Assembly: GCF_964340395.1 (NCBI RefSeq)
Contig: NC_135563.1
Coordinates: 9,886,575-9,950,574, forward strand
DNA from: Glandiceps talaboti
Lineage: Eukaryota; Hemichordata; Enteropneusta; Spengelidae
DNA: 64,000 nucleotides
Reading direction: 5' to 3'
A program made the position numbers and the translations under genes. The notes under the pieces were generated by a model that saw only the letters and a program-made list of their open reading frames with translations, was not told the DNA's origin and did no database searches. This document shows positions 49,590 to 61,162 of the stretch, piece by piece. The stretch's first letter is position 1; every line of letters begins with the position of its first letter.

Positions 49590-50400
49590 TCTATACTAAA
49601 AAGTGTCTGTCATATGCACGAAATAGCTGGATTTCGATAATTGACCATGAAGGTTAAAGTCAAGGTCAAACATCAAGGTCTCAAAAGTTTACACTGAATG
49701 AATATGGGATAGACACTTGAATAGAGTATCTCAGTATGCTTTTGATATTGACCCTGAAGGTCAAGGTCAAATGTCTCTATGTTACAAGAAATCTCGCATG
49801 TGATTATATAGGTTAAGACACTTGAATGAAGTCTGTATGTATTGAAGTTATGAGTTATGAGTTCTGTGGTAATAATATCGATTTGTTACTCCAAATATGG
49901 CTGCCATTCGATAAAAAGGGGACATGAGCATCAAAAGTAATCCTTGTGTATATTTCTTTCCTTCCATATTACCTGTGACCATGATTGAAAAGAAATTGGC
50001 AGCAAAGAAAAACTACAAAGTGTCTATAATGGGCAAGAATGACTTGATTTTGATAATAAACATTGACGGTCAATGTCAATGTAAAAGTCTTAAAAGAATG
50101 CTTGTACTTGATAATATAGTGTTAGACACTTGAATGGAGTCTGTATGTATTACAGTGTTTGAGTTCTTATGTAATTATTGATTTTTACAACAAATGGCCA
50201 CCACTCAGTCAAATTTGCATATATTGCGAAACAAAGTGATGGGCATGTGTCCCATATGACATGGCACCTTTGTGCCAGATTTGAAAGAAATTGGAAATTG
50301 CATGTCTGGGAAATGACTTATTATGTATGGACAGACAGATGGACAGACAGACACATGCACGGATGGATGGACAGAGCCAATTGTAAGAGTACCCCCTTCA
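49590..50400 (+). repeat. Interspersed repeat with diverged tandem units and AGGTCA motifs
   Basis: Three related units share tt(t/c)gata-ttgacc-tgaaggt-aa-gtcaa and agacacttgaat-gagt (near 49633, 49740 and 50045). The block ends in a (gaca/ggat) tract at 50329-50370. Related sequence is at about 18700-19330, which ends in a similar gacagacggacag tract. Class unknown. Confidence 0.55.
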
Positions 50401-51699
50401 GAGGAGTAAAAACTCACAATCATTCTTTAATTCCACTGAAAATTACATATAAACAGTTTTATAATTTTGCATACCAACAGCTAAACCATGGTGTTATATT
50501 TAGATGACACACGTCAACACACTTAACATTCAGCTGCTTTCTATGTACACACACACACACTCCCTGCCCTTTTATAAGTTAACTTTTAATAGGTCAGGAG
50601 TACGGCTGGCCGCTGTGGGGGCAACGACTGGTATCAATGTCGTCTTTGTCATCCTGTACGAGGGCAGCTGGTTAAGATTAACACTACATGTAAACAAACA
50701 TTGTGATTATTTTACTTGTTTATTTTTCTTATAATATAAATACTGTACCCTGATTACAAAACATTGTTGTAAATACACATGACATATTCTAATATGAACT
50801 GCAACATTTTTTTTTACACAACATTGCCAATAAATACTATATAAACTGTTGATATATTAGGCAGAAAACTGCACTGACATTTGACATTCTAAGACCTCTA
50901 AAAACATACTATAAATTGGTTATCTAGGTCAGTAACATAGTCATAAATTTAAAGTTTTTAACAAAGTGTTTTTTTTAATATATATAACTTACAATAAAAT
51001 GTTTGCAAAAACTATATACAAGAAAAGTCATTTAAATATAATATTAATAAATAGAACAAACGACAGATGTGTCCTTTTGTGGGTGGTGGTTTAAAGTTAT
51101 GATTGGGATTTTACATTTAAAACTCAACTGGGAAGAGATTGTAAAAACTAAATTGGCTCTATTGAAGGTACCAAATGGCACCCATTCGGCTTGTGTTAAT
51201 GTTTACTTTATCCTTCTCATGGAACATAAACAGTTTACAACTATTTTAACTGATGTCTGACCCTATGTGACACCGGATATTTATCATGGACACATTGAGT
51301 ATTGGCACCTACACTGTTGTGATGGGGGGGGTTAACATTTTTTTTGATAAAGTGTTGAATAATTCTCGATACCTGAAATAGAGTTATACTACCATAAATG
51401 ATAATTATATAATGATATAACACTCATTCAATTTCTTGGTCAACATCATGACTTCCACTCAGAGCATACATGAGAATACGTTGACCTTCTTGTTCTATTT
51501 CGACCCACTAGTATGAGGTAAAACGCTATGCAGTTACCGAGAATTGACACTGATCTTAGATATTAGTGGTAGTGGATGGAAAAGGGTGGTGGGGACAGGA
51601 AGGGTAGACACCTTCAAATTTCAAGACTGGCTTACCCCGTCCTTATCTTTAAATGAAATAATTTAGAAGAAACTGATAAGTATTATTAAAAACAGTCAC

Positions 51700-51748
<49 letters not shown>
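51700..51748. repeat. (AAT)n microsatellite
   Basis: About 16 units. Confidence 0.98.
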
Positions 51749-51749
<1 letters not shown>

Positions 51750-53189
51750 ACTATGATCATGTAATACACACTTTTGGTCTGTTCTCTCATGTTTGTTTTC
51801 TGTCAAGCAACTGAGTCTAGACTTGTTGTGTGTAATTCTGCCCTCATTGGCCAACTCTTCAGGTGAGTGGTGGCTGGTAGGGCAGCATATGACATGTCAC
51901 ATCTTACAGACTACAGACAACCTTGTCAAGGACATGCACAAGTAGGACATGTTATGTCCGACAGGGTTAAACAAGCCAATAAAAGTTAATTTGCATGTAA
52001 TGAGTTGTAACAGAGAATGTATAAACACTTATCGATACATCAATAACTGATGGGATACAATTTTTAAAAATATAATTCAGATATCACCTGCTTAATTCCA
52101 TCTTACGATAAAAATTACATAAAATAATATTAGTATTCAACCCTCAAAAACAAGAAATTTGAGTAACTTTCTGAATGTTGCATGTCAGGTCTGAATGATT
52201 GATAGTGCTGTGAGAGACAGGTTTTATGATTTGTAACATATCCTCATTTTATGGAAATACATTGTAGTGCCTCGGGGGATCAATTTCATTAAAAAACCGA
52301 AGTCACGAAGTCTCTCAAAACTTAGCTTGTTCTGGGTTCTTTTGAAATTTGGGTAATCACAATCTTATGTTGAATGAATTTAACAATATATTGGACAGTA
52401 AAATATAGTTACTATGCAACGGTAAATTAGAAATGAATTGCCATATTTCGATCCGTCTACTACAGATCGTGATCACGCAATGATTTAATTATTCAGTGTT
52501 AAAGTCTCTGAAATTGGCAATATATTGGATTCTAAAATTGGGGGAAAATTGGTTCATTTTAATATCATGCATTGCAAATATTTCCAAGGTGACCTTATAT
52601 TTTTTTTTCTTGGTTATGAAATTGGGTTGGAGTTTTCTTGATCAACAGAAGATAAAGATTATTAATTCTGAGGCACGCACTACCAGTACATTAATTTGGT
52701 AAAAGGTAAGAAGTGAAATTGGCTAGATAAATCAAAGAGGTTAAAGAATGAGCAGAGTTTACGAGTGGGGGTGGGCATGAGGAGAAAATGGGGTGGGGAA
52801 GAGAAAATATGGGGAGGTAGCAGTGTGTGCTATACAACTGAACATATAACAATCTCTGTAGCATTCAGTCTAAATCTCTGAATTCTTTGAAAGTGCTCTG
52901 GAGTGGGTAAGCTTATTCCCTTATATTTAACCTTCCCTGTTTATACAACTGATGACTTGACAGATAAACGGAAATGATTTTCATATTTTGCACAACACAA
53001 ATGTCAAAATTAAGAACACGAAGAAATGAACATGATGGAAATTTTACAACAATTAAGAAAATTCAATATTTCTGTTAAAGAACTTTTATATGTGAAAGAC
53101 ATTTTAAAGACGTCTCATCCATTCTTGATTAAAATATGGACAAGCTGTTAATAAATTGAAATTTTGAAGACAATTAGATATTATTCCTC

Positions 53190-53470
53190 AATATTTTTCA
53201 GCGTTCAGCCAAGGAAAGTACGAGTGACCTGAGGGGCCTTTGTTACTAGAGTCGCTAGACTCGTAGTGACAAACCCTTAGGTAATGAGTATTTTCCAGCT
53301 GAATGAAGAATAATATTGGAGAATAATATAATTATACCAGCGCCAGTAACATCAATGAAAAATAGGGAAAGTAATGGCAATTTTGAATGTTTTGACTCAT
53401 ATTTCGAACACAGCAGAATCAGTGACATAGACATGCATTGTCGTGACATAGACACATGAATAGGTGAAGA
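53190..53470 (+). repeat. Interspersed repeat copy 2 (partner at 5.83 kb)
   Basis: Same family as 5825-6095. This copy preserves a palindromic segment (GTTACTAGAGTCGCTAGACT) that has decayed in the other copy. Confidence 0.65.
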
Positions 53471-55927
53471 TCATTCAAAAGCTAAGAATGTAATAATGTC
53501 TCTATCTTTCTTTAGATGGAATGCATCATATTACATACAACGTAATGTGACTTTAACCTTTTAAGGTACAATGGGCTTCATGGACAAATTACCCTGCAAA
53601 TCAAAATTCGTCAAATCTCTCTAAACTGAAAGCTTGTTCCTGGTCCTTTAGAAATAATAAAAATGAATTTAGGGGTCCGTCATCTTGTTTTCAAGAAAAT
53701 CGCCAATCTTGTATTCTCTCATAATATCAACACAGTGTTCGGCAGTCGTATCGGATTATAAAATGACCAAATTTTGATATCATTTCAAACTATATTTAAA
53801 ATATTTGTATGGTAGCCCTTCTAAGTTATAGACTCCTTTTTTATTGATTATAACTGTGAGAATAGGGTGGAATTTTCAGGAACAAACTAACAGCAAAAAT
53901 TTAAACAGTTTATTTGTGAGACGCACTCTACATTAAGTTGAGTTTGGAACTGAGGTTTTAGTTTGACTACCTGAACATGAAAATGGCTAATCATAAGTAT
54001 TACAGTAACAACCACAAAAAGATTTGATATGCCTTACAAGTGGCACCTTGTATGTACATCAAAAATAGCTGAAATGTCTACAACGTTTTCAAAATGCATG
54101 GCATATACATACAAAATACTGCATATGTTTACTAATGCCTAGACTGAAGCTTATCATTCTGGGTAGCTCCTTTAATCACACACTGTCAGACATGACAGTC
54201 TTGTCCCGCATTTGACTAAAGAAACACCCATATGAAGAATGATAATGATCCATCCTTGTCTACATTCCCTTAATCACTTGATACAAATCTTTTACCTAAT
54301 GGTTCTAAGTAAATAATTCTAAGTAATGACATAACAAAAACCAAGGCAATGTGTGATTAAAGTGGTGAGATGTTTTTAGTGTTTTGGCTTGAAAGTATTT
54401 TTAGCATTTCCTCATGGAAGATCAGCTTTAATACACACACACAAAAAACTTAAACTAAATGTCAGGACGGATAAAGCATAAATTTCTCCTTACAAATACA
54501 CAACATTGCAGATGATTCAAGCACTGTGTTCAAACTTTTTTGAAAGTGTTCTTAAAAATCTACATCCTCTCCTCTTGACACTTGCCATTCAATATATATA
54601 TTTCAGAAATCCGAAATCCATTTTAAAGTTAGTCTTGAGATTTGTTATACTGTACTTACAAAAAGGACTTGAACTCCAAAGTTAAAAAATCTCTTGTTTT
54701 TCTATCAGTCTAATACTTATACTATACCAAATTTATTTAAATATGAATAAATAATTTATATATATATAATACATACATTACAACACTCCTCATGAAATAC
54801 ATTCAGTGCATTGAGAAGGTGTATAACTTTTTAACGTAACACTTCTTCGTAAAGCAACAGTTCAAAATTTTTTTTTTCAATGACCCTGTCAACATAATAA
54901 CATAGACTTCTATTAGTGACAGCCTCTGAATATTTCAATAGGTATACAGTAATAAAATGATTAATTTTTTGCTGCCACTTTCACATCATGACAGCTGCCT
55001 GCAATTTTTTTTTCAATGTGAATGTTTCCATTTTATGCTATTTTCTTTGTTATGCAGCTCACCTTTTTATATTTGTTACTTTCTAAAAGATGATATAAAT
55101 AATTGTGAATTAATAAATCTAATCCGTTTGCTTGACGTTTAAAACGCTGACGGCTCTTAGAAATGGCCATACCCCGCAAGTCCCAGACTTTTTGTTAGTT
55201 TGATTTGTCATGCTGTGAATAAGAGGCTTTTATCCGGAATCCGATAAAAAATACATGTACAAAATGTACTCCGTCCTTTGGGAGTGTAGTTACTTAGTGA
55301 CCAGCTTCTGCAAGTTGTATGTATACCGCATTGAATTATTTTGCCTACTGGTTGAAAATAATAGGTCAAGGCTTCTCTCCATACCTCTCTGAAGAAGTAA
55401 AATCTCCTATATGACTCCTCACAAACACTTGAGGTAAATTTACAAAACATTCTCATTTCAAATGCAGATCTTTTTCATTATTATGTTATTAGCTATTGGT
55501 GAGAAAGTGAATCCTGCTTCAAAAATTATGGTTCTTTTTCAGCTACCTTGATACAACAATTACTTGATACTTCTTTTAAGAACCAAAAAAAAAAATTATC
55601 TACAATTTAGCCTGTCATACAAATAATATCTTTGGAATGACACCCTCAAGTTTACTGTACAAAAGCGAAAAAATATCTTGCAAATAAGGGACTAGAAAAG
55701 GAACGTAAAAAAATGAAAAGTGTGCAATATAAAAATAAAATTTCTTATTCTTCTCAAAATTTTTACTCCAAGCACCAAAATAGCTTTTTTACTTATACTC
55801 ACACAAGATGAGCATCGAACAAGTTTTTGTTTACCACGGCAAGAACTTTTCTGTATCAAAAATTTGTTTTTAAAAAGAAAGAATTTTTTTCAAACTTGAA
55901 AATATCAACAAATCATTTAAATTTAGT
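53471..55927. other. AT-rich gene-free stretch downstream of the membrane-protein gene
   Basis: No open frame with recognisable homology. A degenerate phrase (ctctc-aaact-a-gcttgttc) occurs both near 52312 and near 53617. Some of this could be long 3' UTR. Confidence 0.4.
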
Positions 55928-56148
55928 TTTATTGTTGTTAAGCAATTGTTTTTAAATATAACATTTTATAATTCAACAATTATTCAAAAGACATGGAACA
56001 ATTAGTTTAATTTCTAAAATAAAGTTAACAATTGTTGCTTAAATAATGGTTGAATATTTTGAAATCCAAACAGGGAAAGTTATTTTTAGGAAGATATCTG
56101 CGATTTCAGCCAAGCTAATTGGTTATAATGGGAACAGTTTTGTTTATT
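55928..56148 (-). promoter_or_regulatory. Candidate poly(A) signals for the membrane-protein gene
   Basis: Minus-strand AATAAA hexamers at 56143-56148 and 55928-55933 lie about 1.0-1.2 kb downstream of the stop at 57164. The AT-rich sequence between has no open frame, which suits a long 3' UTR, but nothing fixes the cleavage site. Confidence 0.25.
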
Positions 56149-57163
56149 AAGAGAAACTAAGCCTTTGTGGGTTATATTTCTAAGTCAGTGTTATCTCATA
56201 CACTAAATAGACAGAGCAGAAATAATGTGTTAAATGTCATCCATCACTGAGGCTTAGATACTCACAGTTTACGGTATTGTTTCTATTACCTTATCTCATG
56301 AAACATGATGAGGCTATTACTTTTAAAACTCATACTGTACAACTGGCTAAATGCACTTGGTAGCTGGAAAGACTGGTAACGAAGATGCACCCTGTTTTTC
56401 TCTCTGATTTACGAAAAAATATCCCTTTACAAAAATTTCCTACCAATCAGCTAGGAATCAACTTTAAAAAGTAACACTGCTTCCTGAGTAGGTGATTATG
56501 GGTTGGAATTTGGAAAACATTAAATAATAGAAGGTTACGATCGTAATTAAATCGAATCATACTCAATTAATTTTGTAAACTAAAATATTTACACTTGAAA
56601 TAATCAAGCTTATTGCGAGAGGTTTAAAAAACAAATAAATAATCTCTCTTGATTTTAAGGTTTAAAGCGTTTAAGATGATTCAGATGGTTTATAAGACAG
56701 AGGCATGCCATATGGATAATACACCAGCAAATTATTGCCAACAGGGGTATATTAGGTAAAGCCTATATCATAGGAAAAGCACATGTTAAAACTAGAAAGG
56801 TTAGGAAAGATCAGCCTCAGATTATATTACTTTTTGGTATGAATATCATAAAGTTGATGATATACATGTACAAAAGTATCCGCTAAACATCAACTTTGGA
56901 AATTGAATTTATGAAAATATATTTTCAGTCATACTTTTTCTTTCTCATCAGTTTCTTTCAAGGTATCACTGAAAAAATACAGCTGAAAGGTTTAATAGTA
57001 CTGTTCTTTTTTCTTTTTTTTTAAAACCAAAACACAAAATGATTAGAAAATAAAAGGAGATTTCCAATGGTCAATATTTTATGTTAGGATTATTAGTTAC
57101 CATATTGGAAAATCAGACTCCTTTTCTTTTCTTTGTATCTGGTTAGATACTGGATATTAGCTG

Positions 57164-57691
57164 TCAAAATGATCGGCGTACAGGTTTCAAGTCTTCAGAC
57201 ATTATTTCCAGAGTCTCTGTCGTCAAATTGAGGGGATGCCCAAGTACAACTCGTCTTCTCATTCCGGCGCTGTAATCCCCATGAGGAAGTATGAACACAA
57301 CGGATGTTTCCTTAGGAGCTGTCACTCTGATGTTCTCATACTGGGAAAAATTGTGCAACCGGAAAATGAACCCGATGGCAAAATAGACGGCCAGTTCCGG
57401 GATTTCAAATGTCAAGGCTTTAATCCATGTATATTCACTAAGGAAAGTAGCTAATGTCACAATGACAGCATACAGCATTGCGTATGTGGTACACACAAGT
57501 CTCAGTTTAATATACATGCCAAGTTTTTCTTTTAACTGGTCTTGCACTGTTATCTGTCCAAGATACTTTAATTCCATTCGACTGACAAAACTTTGGGCCT
57601 CAGCCAGCTGTCTTCGGAGATGTTCTATGTTGTAGGAGCACCACTTGAGACTGCGATACATGATAAACACCACACTACAGACAGCAAATGC
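57164..57691 (-). CDS. Membrane-protein exon D (C-terminus and stop)
   Basis: 528 nt including TGA at 57164-57166; phase 0 after acceptor TGACTTGTAG. It encodes a membrane helix (AFAVCSVVFIMYR), a charged helical linker, two further membrane segments and a polar tail (FRLHNFSQYENI... ending DLKPVRRSF). It is the longest host coding exon in the window. A shorter plus-strand frame over the same bases is a shadow. Confidence 0.75.
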   Translation of the reverse strand, partial: AFAVCSVVFIMYRSLKWCSYNIEHLRRQLAEAQSFVSRMELKYLGQITVQDQLKEKLGMYIKLRLVCTTYAMLYAVIVTLATFLSEYTWIKALTFEIPELAVYFAIGFIFRLHNFSQYENIRVTAPKETSVVFILPHGDYSAGMRRRVVLGHPLNLTTETLEIMSEDLKPVRRSF

Positions 57692-60600
57692 CTACAAGTC
57701 AAACAAAACAAACAAAGTTTACATAAATACTACTGCAGGTAATATCTGCTGTTGCAAAAAGGTCATATTAATCCAAAAAGATTGACTGCGATTATAACGT
57801 CCCTTCTCATTTCATATGTACGTACATCAATTCTTATTTTTCAAGCCTTGTGATGTGTGTAATTTTGTTCTCTCAGCAATGTATTATGGTGGTGACCATG
57901 AGAAATAAACATATTCAGTTCAAAATATAACTTTATTACACTCATTGGAAGTTGCTCTTTGGCTTAACCCCAAAGAAACAAACATTCAATTTACATGCAA
58001 AAAATGCACACAAATGTACTTATTAATTAAATTACTGTAACGATACTCAATACAACTATTGTGTTTTCGATTTGGGATTTATTTTAATTTATCTTATTTT
58101 TTTTATATTTTTGAAAGATATTGCTTCGACCCAAAACCAAACCAAATGTCAGTCAGAATACCCCTTCCGTGATAGTTTGATGAAATGTGTACAGACATCA
58201 ATGGGGAAAGAAAACAGACGTGCATTAAGGTTGAAGTAGATGAAGAATTTCTCATATTTTTGTTTCTAATGTTTGGCAGCTTAAAGTAGGGTTGATGGGG
58301 TTATTAGAAACACAATTTTTTATTTTATTTTACTTAATGGTTAAAGAGATGTTGACATACTGCAGTCTAGAAAGATTGAGTTTGTTTCTTCTGACTGATA
58401 ATAATTTAGAAATAATTTTCTATGTACTTATACATTATTTGTACATAGTTTTGTCAAGCAAATTATCATGAAAAGGTACATTGTCTGCCACTTTGTTTTG
58501 ATCACCTCACGGTGAAGACTAACATTCCTCAATGTCATATATCAAATTGATGAAAATAAACAATTTAGATGTTGTTGAAGGTGCAGAGATAAATCATGGT
58601 ATGTATGGTCTATCTATAATAGAAATTAGGCAAACAAAATTGTAATATATTATATTATATTATATTATATTATATTATATTATATTATATTATATTAAAT
58701 AATACTATATAATACTACATAATTATACCATATCCTATCCTATCACATTAGATGTAATTCGATTATATTGTATTGTATTGTATTGTATTGTATTGTATTG
58801 TATTGTATTATTTATATTATATTATACTATATTATGGTACACTATATAATATTGTATAATTACACCATATACTATCCTATCATATTAGATATATAATTCA
58901 ATGAGCAGATTTGGCAATATACTTGTGTGACAGGAAATGTGGAAATATAGTCAGAAAAAATAACACAATCATTCAGCTTTATGGTAAAGCTGATAATTTA
59001 CTTTCTGACCTGGCTAGCATTGGGCTAACTGAGTGCTAACATGGGGTCAGCAGCATGGTATTAGCTCCAGGCTGGTACTTATAATTCTCACCAGAAGTGA
59101 ATGTGTTAGCAGAACTGAGATGGTAAGTAATGCCTGCACCAGCACATCATTCAAATTAGTTTGGCTACCAGACTACCAGAGGTAGTATATCGGAAAGGGA
59201 GTCTTCAGCTGTTAACAGTATTGTATCACACTTTAGCAATTGTAGTAAGGAGGTCAAATTGTGATGGGGTCATGTCTGATTTGCTAGGTTATATTTGTTT
59301 TATAAAGTGTAATACATTATACATCAAGTGTCTGTTGTTTTACACACACTACGATGTCATTTCCACTTTTGTAAAGGAGCAATCGAAACGTTAGTGATTT
59401 TAACAAATTTTGGTAACTTAGTATTGTCAATAACTTAGTATGTGACCTTATACACCAAATTGTGTCACACTAATGCTTAAAATGTGTCAATTTGTTTCAA
59501 TACAGGAATTCTTTCTACTACCTACCCTGTACCATGAGATTAGGATATAAAAATGTAAGAAGAATATTAAAGGCACAAAACAGAATACTTACCAGAAAGT
59601 AGCTATGAACCCATGTCACACAGAGAACAGAGCCGGTAAAAATGAGAAACACAACTGCAATAAAACAAAGCAATAAATTGTTTCATTGTTTTGGAACTTT
59701 TTCACTTCAACCTTTTAAACAGGATTACATAATCTTGAATTGCCTTCTTTCTGTCTTTGCTATTTGAAAGTGATATTGCCAGATCAGTAATACGAGGTCA
59801 TTACCCGATATCACCTCTTCACTGTTGTATCGCCATGAGAACAGTTTCCGTATTATGACTTGAGTTGCTATATCAGTATGCTTAACTAACAGACAACCTG
59901 TGAAAAAACACCGGTGTGTTTGCTTGCTTGTGATATTAAGTAGAAATGAGACAAGTTTCATGCAAAGACATACAATGTAATTAGTGGCAATAACTTATCA
60001 AAGCATAAACACTGCAGGAGCCCAGATCCCATGACTCTGTTTATGATAAAAAGCTACACATCAAAACGATCAAGTTACTGAATATACATTATAACTTTCA
60101 CAGACATAACAAACTGATAAAAGCGTTGCCTGAACCTATATCATTGGCACCCACTGTTATTTTTGTATCAGTTGTATTTATTGTTTTTCTCTAATTTTGT
60201 CTTTTCTCTAATTTTGTCTTTTCTCTAATTTTGTCTTTGTGTGAAGCCTTTCCTTGGCTTCCTTCATTCATTCAAGCAAACACACTGGTGTTTTATCGTG
60301 GGTTGTAGCTCATTGACTTGTATCTAGGCTAGAAACAAACTGACAACAGTGTAAATCACATGGTATGATACACACGTAACGTGATTTCAACAGTACAGGT
60401 GTTCTTTATAATGATGTTAAACTGTTTCTGCTACTTGTCACATGTAATATTCACTGAAGTGAATAGATTCAGACAAATTGTGGGCTTTAACTTTCATTTA
60501 CTGACCTAATACCTTTTTAGGTAATATTTACTGTCGGCAAAAATTATCAGATACTGTATCAAGAATACCTATTAAAAAAAGCCTTCTAAGATGGGTTCTC

Positions 60601-61121
60601 AATCATCTGTTTGGGTCAAATTCTACAGTCCTACTTTCTTTGTGAACCTTAGAGCATCTCTTGTATCCTACAGATCTTCCTAGCAGTGTCCAGTGAAGCT
60701 AACTACTTTGCACCTAAAATCAATGGCAATCAAGGTTTAATACTATGGATAGACACAGACTAAAACTTTTGTTCTTGATGTAGTAGATTACACATTGGTG
60801 GGTGACAGCGGTGCAACACGTGGATATAATCACCTGGTAATAAAGATAGTGAATAGCCACTTGAGAAAGACTACCTCTCTCAGAACTACCACCGTACTGA
60901 GAGTATAATTACACCAACGCCCATTCAATAGCTTATATCATATCACCATGATGCACCAATAGTTTTAGTTTGTGTCTATCTTGGTAAACCTCAAGTGCCG
61001 CTGTTGTATTTTTGCCGACACAAAACTTTATGATCATGTGCATTCTTTAACTAGTCCCCAAAGACAATTTGTTTTGTCAATTACTGGCCGGGAATATTTT
61101 AGAGTCCCTATATTTATTTGT

Positions 61122-61162
<41 letters not shown>

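Noticed and set aside
57236-57454. 72-codon plus-strand frame
   Set aside because: Antisense shadow of membrane-protein exon D.
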